Source: Phoebastria nigripes (taxonomy: Eukaryota; Chordata; Aves; Procellariiformes; Diomedeidae). Taken from it: a stretch of DNA of 64,000 bases. The translations under genes and the position numbers were made by a program. Positions 13,423 to 25,600 of the stretch are shown one piece after another. The stretch is taken from assembly GCA_035582835.1 (NCBI GenBank), contig JAYKAV010003093.1, forward strand, positions 329,814 through 393,813, in the 5' to 3' direction. Position 1 is the stretch's first letter, and each line of letters begins with the position of its first letter. The notes beneath the pieces are model-generated. The model did no database searches. It was not told where the DNA came from and saw only the letters and a list, made by a program, of their open reading frames with translations.

Positions 13423-16327
13423 GTAGGTGGTGACGCTGCAGCAAGACAGGTGATCTCAAGATACATGGGATGGGTTACTCCTGATGCAAGACCTGACGCT
13501 CACCCAGCTGTGACTATCAGAGGTGAATACCTTCTTCAAAAATTCACTATAAACACTCAGACAGGGATAGTTATGGTCCGCACCTGCTTGAATCATTCAT
13601 TCTCTGTCACTGAATAGCTTGACCGCTACCAGAATAAGGTAATACTAAATTTGAATGTAACCTTTAAACACATCCCTAGTTTTTAATACACCTAAAGCAA
13701 CTGCAAAAGCCAGGACTATTTGATTGACATATCAGTAAATGGTTTCTCAATAATTTCTTAGAGTATCAATTTTGGAATCGGAAGCATTGCCTTCAGAAAT
13801 ACATTCTGTTCTTGAACTCTTCATTGAAGAAAGTAAAAAAATACATATTGCTTATAGCCACCACAATAAACAAGTGCCCCCTCACCCCTGCCTCTCCTAG
13901 AAAACATGGAAGTCTTTCTCTCATCCACTGCTATATTCACTTCTGGTCAAACATCTTGTTTTGTTAGGGACTGTTTGGTAGCCTGACAGCAAGCTAACTG
14001 TTCAGGATGGACACCCTTCATTCCTCTGATGGACCAAAAAAAGTGTACCTGGCAAAGATAACTACACTGGTTTGATAGGGCTACTGAACACATAGTTACG
14101 TCTTTAGGCAACCCAGCTGAGTCAGTTTCACTTAGCCATGCAGAAGGCTCCTTCTCTACCAAGTATCTTTGTAAAAGCCCAACAATGACATTCATCTACT
14201 TTCGTATTCACCAGGTAAGTGAAAGGGGAAAACAGTCTTCTCCATGCATCATGCACTCCCACGCACACACATGCACGCATCTATTTGCCCAACGATTCCT
14301 TTGGAGATTTACATGGTTTTGAAAATACTCCTGACTGGTGAGCAGCTCCTGTGAAAACTTTAACTCATTTTTCAAGAAAACACCAGCAGCAATTTGCTAA
14401 GCATTGCAAACTATGTCAGCATTGCAAAGGCCACAAAAGAGAGACAGGTCTCTGCCCCAGTCTGAGTAACATGGACAAGGGTGGCCACTCGAAGCATGTA
14501 GGAACTTTGATACAGAGGAGAGTGTTGCAGGTTCATCTCCTTGAGTGGCAAGGCATAAAACAGTTTATAGAAGAGAAATAAATATAAAATAAGTGATTGT
14601 TAGAGTTTAGGGTTAGGAAGGATTATAGGTGTAATATTAATTGTGGTCCAGTTAACAGAAATGCTTCCATCACAGTTGCAAGGATCNAGCCTTTGGGGCT
14701 TTAGTCATGGGACAGTACGAAAGGCATAGGAAAAGAAATAGCCTCTTCTTTCTTTTCAACTGTCTCCAACAGCAGCTGTTTTTATTTGCTGTTCCACTCA
14801 GCCACAGAAACAGAAACAGGCTTAGTGAATCTCTATACCTCAGAGTAATTTACAAACCAAACTTAACACCACAACCAACAAACGGGTCCTTCATACAGTT
14901 CCAGTAACACTGGAAACAGTCCCAGAGCAACCACCAGTTCCAAACAGTGCAAAAGTCTTGGCAGAATTGAAGTCAGGATCCAAATTTAGCAGCTATGAGC
15001 TGCATGCTGTGGTTCAAGTTATGAAAGGAGAAAGCAGGCTTTCTCATCTGTAGAGCCAGGAAGCATGATTTCAGGTAGTGACCCTCCCTTTATAAGGATA
15101 AAACACAGGGCCCTCAAAAATTTTAGAAAGCAGAGGATTCCCAGATGATGTCCCAACTGTCCCTGATGTCCCAGGGTCAGCTGGAGTGACCCTGGAGGCA
15201 AGCAAGAAAAAGGTTTGTGGCACACATGGGTTCATAGAGATTGCAGAAGACCCAGAACAAAAATTGAGACACTTACCTTCTAGAGTATCTTGTATATTGG
15301 ATATACTGTAATGTAACAAACCAGTGATACGTGTAACTTCTCAAAGCAGCATCTAATGACTAATCCATTGCACTATTTTATGCCCTTCTCTCAGCGAACT
15401 GTCAATTTCATATTCACATTTCCTATACAGCATCTCTTTCTACTACTCATGATAGCCCCATCAGTCACAAAATTACGTTATGTACTTAGAAAGGCTTTGA
15501 CAGCTGTAAGAATTCAACAAGACAAAGGCAGCAGCAAATGCTTAAGTAATCAGTTCACATTTTACCCAGTCTTGCAAAGGCTGAAGGATCAACTGCTGTT
15601 TTGCTGTTGTAGTGATTTTCCTCCTAAAAATACTTGGGAGTACTGGCATAATCTATGTACTGACACAGAGCAGCGGGACCCCTGTTCTGAAGTCCCCATG
15701 TCACTGAGGGGGTACATTGGCACTTGAGGGCAACTCTGGGAAACAAAATCAAGTCTCTGTGCTCTCCATTGCTACATAATCTTGTGTCTTCTACCTTCAC
15801 TTCTTGACAGTTATGGATTTTTCTGCACTTATCTGCACCGCAGGAGTGAGTGTTGTNAATAAGTGTTAGAAGGCACCCAGCCCTGTAAAAGGCATTAATT
15901 CTTCTATTACAGAGAGAAGTACACAGATAATAGACAGATTAACAGAGCTTTCTCTTCGCTTTTACTTTCTATTCTGTAACATTTTCACCCTCAAAAACAA
16001 GGACATGGCCATTACCTGTATCCACTCTAAATCAACTAGTAATCTACTGCTCACAAGTGACAAAAGGGAGTGGTCATCAACTGAGCAAATATGACATTTT
16101 TCCAGTAACATCTGTAGTACTACAATGTGTCATGGCAGGACAACCATGAGCACGTCAAAGCAACGTTAGAATAAGGCTTGTAAGGTGATGATCTCAGAAT
16201 GATCTCAGACAAAAAATCCTGGAAAGTCCCCATTATCCTAAACAGATGATGCATTACAGCCTCTGAACTAACCAGAACTTTGTCCTCTCTTTTCCTATTT
16301 TGTTGTGTTTTGTTTGTCCGTCTCCAG
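13423..16327. other. Upstream intron or flank, no gene recognised
   Basis: There are no recognisable coding exons. The 3' end (about 16295-16327) is a T-rich pyrimidine tract ending in CTCCAG, which looks like a splice acceptor. That would make this stretch an intron if a non-coding exon lies upstream. Confidence 0.4.
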
Positions 16328-16347
16328 CTCTAATTCAGATAAAGCTG

Positions 16348-16413
16348 ATGGAGTTGTGGAGGCTACCTATCTTCTGCTGCTCTGCTGCTGATCCATCATC
16401 TCAGTTGCCATAG
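16348..16413 (+). other. Small upstream open frame (21 codons plus stop)
   Basis: An ATG at 16348 opens 21 codons and ends at TAG 16411-16413, 18 bases before the main NGEF ATG and in the same frame. If the transcript includes this segment, it is a non-overlapping upstream ORF that could damp translation of the long form. The intervening stop means it cannot simply extend the protein. Confidence 0.35.
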
Positions 16414-16417
16414 AGAC
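16404..16417 (+). promoter_or_regulatory. Degenerate X-box-like motif upstream of the long-form start
   Basis: GTTGCCATAGAGAC fits the relaxed RFX X-box pattern RYYRYY-N(1-3)-RRNRAC. It has two mismatches to the symmetrical GTTNCCNNGGNAAC form. It lies just 5' of the long-form ATG and overlaps a small upstream frame. Such relaxed matches are frequent by chance, so this is a weak call. Confidence 0.2.
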
Positions 16418-16431
16418 AAGATCTGGAAGCC

Positions 16432-16699
16432 ATGGATGGGCACGGGAGAGAAGCCACACACAGGCTCTCCACCGGTGGGCTCTGGCAGGGCCTTTCTCAG
16501 CAGGTACTGAGAGAGTCAGGTTCAGTCTCTGAAGGTGAGGAAGAGTCAGAAGGTGCTAACCCGGTGACCCACGAGAGGGACTCGCACACACATTACATTG
16601 CCATTCAGAGAAATTCTAGGTACTACCGGTCCATAAGGCTGCCGAGCAGAGGGAAAAGAAAGACTTCGAGAGAGACAATGCACATGGGGCGTGCTACAG
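16432..16699 (+). CDS. NGEF: NGEF coding exon 1 (long form)
   Basis: Encodes residues 1-89 plus one base. The ATG has a strong context (GCCATGG). An acceptor-like CTCCAG ends at 16327, so the exon may start at 16328 with 5' untranslated sequence. The donor is CAG/GTGAGT. Only the basic stretch [16 protein letters not shown] (about 54-69) resembles human long-form NGEF, where a KRNSxxxRSIRR core is found. The first 50 residues diverge and are Ser/Glu/Gly-rich. Its identity rests on that core and on phase-correct joining to the next exon. Confidence 0.75.
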
Positions 16700-19600
16700 G
16701 TGAGTACTGACCCAAACAGCATTATGCTTCCTTCTCCAGTGAGATTAGGAACTATAGGAGTTGATGAGATTAGAAAAAGGACAGGGAAGGTAGAAAGTGG
16801 CTCAGCGGTCAGCACATTACAGCACACCCCTGCCCTATGGCACAGCTGGCAGAGGGGTGCCATCCTTCTTTGCTCAGCTTGGAAATCCAAAATGGTTGGA
16901 TGTTTAAACATGCTTCATGGCGGAGAATCTAAACAAATGTGGAACTCTGCTCTGCCACCCCTCTGCTCTTTAAGAGGGAAAGACATGAAGCCCTAAACAG
17001 GGAAAGACATGAAGCTGTCAACAAAGTAGGAACTTCTTTAGCATACAGAAAGGACATATTCAAAAGTAGTGAGATCTATACAAGTAACTGTATGGCAGAC
17101 CGAGCGGCATATAGATGAAACAGTCAGCAAAACCAGAGTAGTACGTTTAGGGACCAAGCCTGTGGAAATTGCAATGGACCATTAGGAGAGGGGAGCAAGA
17201 CTTCTCTGAAAATGCAGTTGCTGCCACCGTGCATTGAATACAGCTGTAAGAAACACCTAAGATCCCTTTGAACTAGGAGGCTGAAATAACAGGAACACCA
17301 TCCAGGACATAAATGCACTCAGCAATGGCTTCAGTAGAAATTGAATGAGTTGGCTTTCTCTGAGTATGAACAGTACAAAGCATGACTGCAAGGCCAGGGT
17401 TTCACTGAGCTAGCACCTTGTCTGAGCAGCTGTCCATGAAAGAAACAAGAGAAAGATATGAGAAGCTGAGAGAGAGCCAGGAAAGGAGCTATTGCAACAC
17501 ACTCAGAAGCANCAGAAACAGGGCTGCAAGAAAAAACTGGAAGTGGTTTTAATCTAAACACTAAATGAGAGAGACATGGAACTGTGAACACAGAAAATGC
17601 CCTTTGCTTCATCTCCCAGGTGTTCAGAGAAACTGAATTTTATAACTCCTTGTAAATAAAAGGAATCGCAGCGAAGATACCTATCCTATCTTCAGATTAT
17701 AATCTAACAGAAACAATGCACTGGACTCTGAACTTTGGCTAGCTGCATGAGTCAAAATGATACAACACTACTCCTGATGTTTGAGTGCTATGCAAGCCAC
17801 TGAAAGCTTTAACTATTGCTTTGTTATGCAGTAGTAAATCACATTGCTTCAGCTCCTGAAAGCAGACCAAGTTCCCTAAGAAAACAAAGAACAGATATCC
17901 TCCACCCCAAAATAAAGGAGGTCTGGGAAATGTCCCCAGGAAAATAGGTGTCTCCTGCCTGCCTCGCCAAGGGAGACACACTATTTCAGCAGTATAAAGG
18001 CCCATTCAACCCTATGGCATGGACAGAAGGAAAGTTCCCTCCCTTCTCCAAGTTTCCAAGCAGACAGCAGCAGAGCAAAGAGCTCCTGTTTAATATTCTG
18101 GTACTGTTGTCAATGAGGTTTGTGGATAAACTGAGCGTCGCCTATGCCAGAGCAGAGCTGCTCTCCACTCTGCCAGTGCAGCAGGACCAGAGCAGAGCCG
18201 TCCTCTCACCGCCTTCCCAGACCGCTGCTGCAGAGCAAGCACAGAAGAGACTCGCCCTCTCTCCTGCTCCCCGAGCATCACAACGTCCAGACTGCTGCTG
18301 AGGAGGCCCTCTCCCCTGTTACCGGCTCCTGCCACTGCAGCAGGGACCAGCACAGAAGGACGCACCTTCTTCATACATCTGCAGCATCACGGCATCAGGG
18401 CAACGGCACCGGAGGACGTCCCTCCTGTCTAGCCAGTGTCATTGAGGAAGGACAAGCTAAAAGAAGGGCTTCTCTCTTGGCACCTTATTAGAGCATCCAC
18501 CAAAGCTGACCTGCGCTTCCCTCCCACACCCCCCTCCTCTGTGTTACCACTGCTGAAACAGGATCTGTTCCAAACAGGGCTTTTTCTTCCATATCTGCAA
18601 TTGTTCAGCAGGACACACTGGGAACAGCATTTCTTTTCTCCAGTCTGTACAGCAGGACCTGGGCTAGGAGCAATAGCTCTTTCTCCAGTATGACTGTAGC
18701 AAGTCCAGCTCAGAGCTACAGCTTTTAAATTCAGCTAGCATTGTGTAAGCAGCTCTTCTACCCTCTCCCTCTACTCCACTGATTCCATCCCCTCTTCCCG
18801 AAACTGGACAGCGGGTGCTTCTACACCAGCCTCATTTGTAGCAGGAACTTCTTCTGACAGCATTTGCTGACGTGCATGGAAGCAAGGGATGGGTGAGCTC
18901 TTTTATCTTGACTTCAAACCCATTTGAACAGCAGCTATCCAAGAGTCTGACTCAAGCTCAAATGTTAACCTGTTCTCATTTTGCTTAGGGAATGACTGGG
19001 AGGGAGAGGAGGGGAAGGAAAGAAGAAAGGAAGAGAGGGAAAAATACAGGGGAAAATACAGAGTAGGATACAAAACAGGAAAAATAAAGACTCAAGAAAT
19101 GAGAACAAGAAAAATAATGTAAAAGAATGTAAATCCAGCAGAGAGAAAGACTATTATATAGGCACCCTTTGCACCAGCCTAGCTTTGGCTTATAGCCTAG
19201 GAGCTGTAAAACATAATAGATGCTTTCCTTTAACTGGAAAAAGAGTTTGTTTTTTTAAGCAATCTCCTCTGACAGAAGGATAAAATGTTTAAACTGTTCA
19301 AAAGGCAAAGAGAATAACTCAAACTAGCGTTTCGTAGGCCCTTGGCACTGTTTTAGGGAGTTTTAAAAGTCTGGATTTCACCCTTTCCCTCTGAAAATCC
19401 GTAGCATTGATTAAAAGGGTACGTCAGAAACTGGCTTCAGTCAGAGCATTGACCTGCCTGTGCTGTCACCAGTTTGAAATGCAAACAGAATTATGACTTA
19501 GACCAAAATATTTCTAATAAAAAACCAACAAGGCCATTTATCAACAGGCCTCAAACAACAGGAGGTTTCATTTGAAAAGTGAGATGCATCCTCTCCTGCC

Positions 19601-22600
19601 AAGTACTGCAGTAGTAAGCCATGGACATAATACAACTTTGGCTCCCCGTGAAAGGATCAGAAATTCATCTGAGGGAAATTGGAGAAGGAATTAAAAGTAA
19701 AGCTCCTGTCTCACCCAAATCTAGCCTCGATTTATCCAGTAAACTGAACATCTACTGTGTGCCTGAAAGCAGAGCAGTAATGAAGCCCTGACTTGGGAAA
19801 CCGAATATTGGCATGCACAAGCACACAGAGCTAAACCTTTTCTGCTTAAAGAATTGCACTGAAGATCACTGATGTTGGGACCCAATTTTCAGTGGTGAGA
19901 GTGCTACTCGCATACATAAGGACTGATATCGTATATCTACCTTCACTTTTTCTGGATTGCATTTACAGCTGTGACAAAGGCTGTACAATCTTGCACTATG
20001 CAAGCTGATGACACTTCAATCTTGTCTGAAAATCCAAGCTAAAATGTAGCCGTCTTTGTGTCTGTGGTCTTCCTGTTGCCTTTGGTGTAACTAAACCACT
20101 ACCTACAGTTAAAAGTAAAGATGACCCTTAAGAAAACGACNGTTTTAACACCCTCTTGGCTTTCTCTTATGTCACAGGTTCACTCAAAACCAACGAGCCC
20201 GTCAAAGAGCCTCTGAACGTTTTATCTCATAAGGGATCGCCATCTCCAGTAAACTCTGATAAGACAACGTTAGANGAACTATGGATCCAAAGGTAAGGAA
20301 GTGCTCACGCAGGGTATTCACCGTGCCTCTGCTGAAGAATATAGGCAGAGTGGTGTCAGAGCAAGAATGCTTGTTTTGGGAAGGACAGCTGGACTAAGCT
20401 ATAGCTACTGATCCATGCCTTCTCACCCTGACTTGTAGTGCTGTTTTCAGTCTTAATTATATATATCGTATAGTACTAGCGTCGTGGTATAAAGGGTCTT
20501 ATCAGTATGAGTTTGAAGAAGACAGTGAAGGAGAAGGGGGGGAACAAGAAGACAGTGGGGAAGATTGAAAAAAGGGGAATGAGATGTAAGATCACTCAGT
20601 AGTGTAAGCAAAGCGGGCAGACTGCCTTAAGCAGCTTGTTGAGAGAATAAGGAGAGCCTGCGGGCATTTCCTTAGGGAACATCCCAACATAAGGGTGATC
20701 CCATTCTCGGCCTTCCCAGAGCGCTCTCCTGAAGCCTGTTATACAACCCCACATGGAAAACAGGATTTTATAGCTGAGGAAGTAGCTACAAAGATGTTTT
20801 CTAAAGTATTCTGACTTTCTGTTTGCTATTTACTCTGAAGAACTGATAAGCAACAGAGGCTTTCAGTGAGGTAGCCCTTTTTGGCTTAAATCCCTCAACG
20901 ACCTAAGTCCAGCAAAAGGCCCTGATCCCACAACCCATAAATTTACATACATGCCATAAATTTACCCTCACCCCTGCTCTCTTGCCACTGCAGCCAGGCA
21001 GAGAGAGGAGCAGTTACCTAGCCTTACATTTTCTAATATGTGAGTGAGGTATTCTCCCAAACTCCCTCTCCAGCTCCTCATCTCTTGTGTGTATAACTAA
21101 GAGATAGTCCCTACTTGTACTGTAGAAGGTCAAGCTGAAAGTGCTAAATACTTGCCCTCTAAAGGCGCATGCATTATACTGCACTGTGTCGTCCTAATTA
21201 CTGAGCCCAGCTGTGTTGGTATAATGCATAGTACCTTTCCAGGCACCTTTCCTTATGGAGAGGACTCCAGTAAAAAAATTTTAGCCAAACTGTCAAGTTG
21301 GATTTAAATAAATTAATTGCCCTGGCTAAAATTGATTGCCCTTTGGCATTAAACTGAGCATATGAAACTAGACAGTTAGAGTCTGCTGCGATGTCAAACC
21401 CATCTGTTTTCATCTCCTTGCGGCATAATCATCACTGTCAGTCTCTGACATCCTGACATTGCCACTTAGGCAGCTCTGAAACGTGCAAATTCTGATTCTC
21501 CCTGGAGCTGGAAACAATAAGCCTGTGCTGGGAGTCAGTTTTGTCAAAGATGCTGCTGTGCACAGAGCTTGACAGGTCAGTACAGGTTCTAAGTCATGTG
21601 TCTATGAAAAGCAGGCAATGCTGCTTAGTGGCATCGTCTCTGGCAACTGAGCAGAGAAATTTGGCAGCGAATGAGACCAGAGTTCCAACTCAAACTGAGC
21701 CCATGTACCCCTCTTCCCTTCTCCAAAAGATCAGCTGTAATTTATAAGAGAACCACTAGAAATCTGCATTGTGAAAAGCCTGCAGGAGCCTAAGGATATT
21801 GCCATTATTTGCAATAATCACTATTCTCCCCCTTCTATGGGGAAAAGAGGCCATTGTGTAGATAAGGCATCTAAAATATTATCACTCGTCTCAAGAAATG
21901 CATTTAATCGCTCCCCAAAAGAACAAAACTGGTACCTGTCAGCTAAGATTTCTTCTGAAAGCAGAAGCTAGCAGTTCTGCAGAAAGGAGAGTGTAGGCAG
22001 CTCTGACCAGCACTGGGAAGGTCCATGAGGTTCTCAGGAGTGAATCCCCACAGTCCTGAGGGCAGGTGGGGCATCAGCGCTGCATCCTACAGCAACTATA
22101 TAAATGCTAGGGCGGGTCAGGCACAATCCCTTCTCCTTGCATGAAGATAACCAGCAGGTCTGACATGAATGTGTTCTTCACAGATAGCAATGTCACTTCA
22201 CATATAGCCATGCTACATAATTTAGGACAAGAAGTAAATGCAACTGGGTAACGTAATAAATGGCTCAGGAAAAGGAATAATTATCTGAATTGTACTCAGA
22301 TGAGATATATTCTTTAATGCTCTGATTAAGGAAAAGCACCATAGGCTCCTTCAAACCTACCGGTGACCTGAATCTATGTGTCATTCAAAGCTCTGAGAAT
22401 AGCAGGGTAGTTCATTGATCTCAGAACATTGATGTCTGAAAACAAGATGACCTCAAACATTGTTGCTGGTGTTCCAAAATCTGCCATACACCCTCCATAA
22501 GATACTTCTTAAGAGCATTTTTATGCCTAACTATTCTCAAATTATTTTTTCCCATGACCTTTCTCCTGTGCAATCCCCAGCTCCCCCTAAGCACTCTAGA

Positions 22601-25600
22601 GTTCTCCACATGATCATGTGGCTCCCTCCCAGTCTTCCGTATTGTAGAAAGATCCAAACCCCTCGCATGACAAGCCACTTCCCGACAACTCGGCTGACTT
22701 CCCCTGAACATTTCAGTGCCGAGCTTCTAGCACAACTTCTGTTTTTCAGAGTAACCTGAGCCAAAGACCTGGAAGGAACTGAACTCAACAAAAGCTGCTC
22801 TTCCCCACTGTGATCAGTCCTTCCAGCTTCAGAGTGGCAGCAGTTGTGCAGACTGAGATTATAGAAAGCCATCACAGAAAAACATCCACCCAGGGTGTCC
22901 ATCCACAACTGTCAGCCTCAGCTGAAAGCAGCTCCCACAGACACCCGCAAACTAGTCATTTCAAACCCTAGAAAGCAGATTCACTAATCAGTGTCTACCC
23001 TGTATTACCAGCTAATAGGATGTTGACTTCTTTTCATTTCTAATACAATACAGATGTTTTAGCAGCATGACTGTAATATTTACCTACCATTTCTCACTGA
23101 GTCAGATTCCAAAAATGATATGTCTTTATTATGGGCCACTAGATACAGTGGAAAAGAAACTCAGTGTGAAATTTCATGTTGCAAAGCTCACTGCGAGGTC
23201 ATTGGTCTACCAGTGCAGAGCAAACTATTTCTTTAGGCTGGTTATGAAACCTCCAATTCAGAGAAATGAGGATCATCTAAAAATCATTTGATTACGTTTG
23301 ATCTAAGCTCAAAGAATAGAAGTACTACAACAGCGAATACAAATAGTCACCTTCAGCAGCAAGAGGGAATCTACATTGTTTGAATTCATGTAAACACATG
23401 TATTAGAAAGAAACACTACGCATGCAAAATAGTGTAGCACTCTGAAGGATGCTTGTGTAAATTTGGGTTAGCATCCCGTAGCACAGCACTATTTGTCCTG
23501 GGCAGCAGAGGGCACTGCTTTTATAGCCTGATTGAACCAGAAAAGCGGGGAAAGCCTCTAGAGAGACTGGGACCTGTATTGCAAAAGGTCCTATACCATA
23601 CTAGAGCAGTTTCTTTCTACTTAGGGAATTTCTTATAGTCACCTCTTCTCTGTGCTGCCAATGGTGCTTCAATTTGCAAGTTGTGAAGTCAGGAATAGCT
23701 GGTGCAAACACATGTTGACCAAACCTTTGTATTTTGCCACGCTACACCAATTTTTTTCTCTTTTAGAGATAGATAGATAGATAGATAAATGGATAGATGG
23801 ATGAATAATTTTTCCCATCCCTCTTTCTGTACAATCTGAATCTTAAATAAGAGCAACAGTATTTGCAGGGAGAAGAATTTAAAAAACTAATAAATTTTCA
23901 GTAAAAATAGCCACTGTAGGTATTAAAATGTTATTACTGTCAAAATCTCATATTTCACAGGATCATACAGAATAGTAAGCAATAACATACACAATTCTAA
24001 TTAAGTATCCTTCCAGCATGCAGCCAATGGGGATCCCAATCCCAGTCTGCCCACCTATTCCACCCAGTCTCTGTTTGTCAGGTTTTTCAGCCCAGTCATG
24101 GTTTCATTACCCAGCAAGGTCTAGGCTTTGCCCTCCAGCTCTCCCAGTGTGATCTGCTTCATCTGGACATACCCTGACCCTCAGGTCCTCAACCAATCTC
24201 TTTGTTTCACTCCTTTTCTATCAGCTTCAACTTGTAATTCCCCACACAGTTTCCTCAGGCTACTGTTTCCCAGACACAGTATTCCTATCTCTTCCCTCCT
24301 GCAGCTCGTATCTCAGAGTCCTGCCGTTACCCAGGCTCTTCACCCCTTGGCTTCTCATACAATCTTAGTGTCCCACCCCTCCTCCTAGCTCCAGTGTGAC
24401 ATTTTAGAGCCTTTTCCAACTCACCATTTCCTGAAGCACCCAGCTATGGGCAAGTTCCTCTCTTCATAGCGGTCTCCTGGTCCAGAAGACAACCCCTCCC
24501 TCTCCATGCTTGAGTCTTGCTCCCCCTGTTTTTCAGTCAGGTAGTTTTCTCATCGTGCTGCCTGGACCCAGCACAAGGATCACTGAGGATACAGCAGAAA
24601 TGGCCTTTATTCACAGTGCCTAGAACTGGACTGGGCAGTTTTTACAGCTGCAATATCAGAAATGTTTCTCTCGGCCCTGAGCAGGGCACATGTTCTCTCC
24701 ATGGGCAGCAGCTCAGGGATTTTAGATGCTAAAATCTAAGTCTAAAGTTTGTGTGTATTGCAGAGTGTGGAAAAGGGCCTATAATTTCTATGGATTTTCC
24801 GAAGTGTGGCAAAGACGAAGCCCTGGCAAACCCCAAATTTCAACTCATATTTCAACAGAAACCAAAGCTTCTCAAAGGATAGAACAACAGGTTTTCTGTT
24901 TTCCTTTAATAGGGATCCAATAATATTTTCCTAAGCTTAAGAAATTGTTAATTGTTTTTAATATATAAAAAATAACCTGTCTATGGCAGATGGTCAGTAA
25001 GTAAAAATGTAACCCTGATGATGATGAGCATCAGAAGGTTAGAAGCACCCAAAGGTAAGGATCGCATAATAGGAAGTTCTGAACATTTTTAGTTATCGGT
25101 AAGGCTGCCAGCCCCAACAGATATAATTAAGGTATTTTGATGAAAGCTTAAGGAGGTTCAGGAGAACAGATGTGCTCTTGGCCTTTAGGATCTAAAAATA
25201 TTAGGGATGAGGAGTTCCACTTATCTCCCACTGAAAAGTCAAAAACCAGGAATAAAAATTGCACAGACACACCCATTATCAAAAACACTGCTAAAAACCA
25301 CACGGGAACAGAGAGAACCTGAATGAAGCTGAAGTATGAAAATATCCTTGACTAGGTATAACATTATTCAAATCTATTACTAAATTCACACTTCTCCACA
25401 AATTTGGTTAGCTCAGATTAAAACAGTGCTTCTTATCTCATCTTGTGGCCTTTCTTGGTGTGAAACTCCCACTGACTAGAAGGGTTTGGGGAATTTTTCA
25501 TGAATAAGATCTGCTGGACTGCCTCTTCTCTTTTTAGTTTCTGGAAGAGGAGGTCTAATTTCTAAAAACTGCTATAAGAGAACATTAAAAAAATGCATTT

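Larger units (their letters stand above)
16700..20177 (+). other. NGEF: NGEF intron (long form)
   Basis: Runs from donor GTGAGT to acceptor TTATGTCACAG. It contains a short direct repeat near 16975-17019 (GGGAAAGACATGAAG twice, 24 bases apart), the degenerate minisatellite at about 18100-18730 and a purine-rich tract near 19000-19060. I see no coding exon in it. Confidence 0.7.

Noticed and set aside
13273..13617. 114-codon frame with a hydrophobic start, resembling a secreted protein
   Set aside because: The hydrophobic part is the translated pyrimidine tract of an acceptor-like site. The only signal worth keeping is the 60-base exon candidate inside it.
18144..18491. Overlapping open frames on both strands, possibly a small protein
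   Set aside because: They follow a degenerate tandem repeat whose units happen to lack stops. There is no conserved start or splice context.
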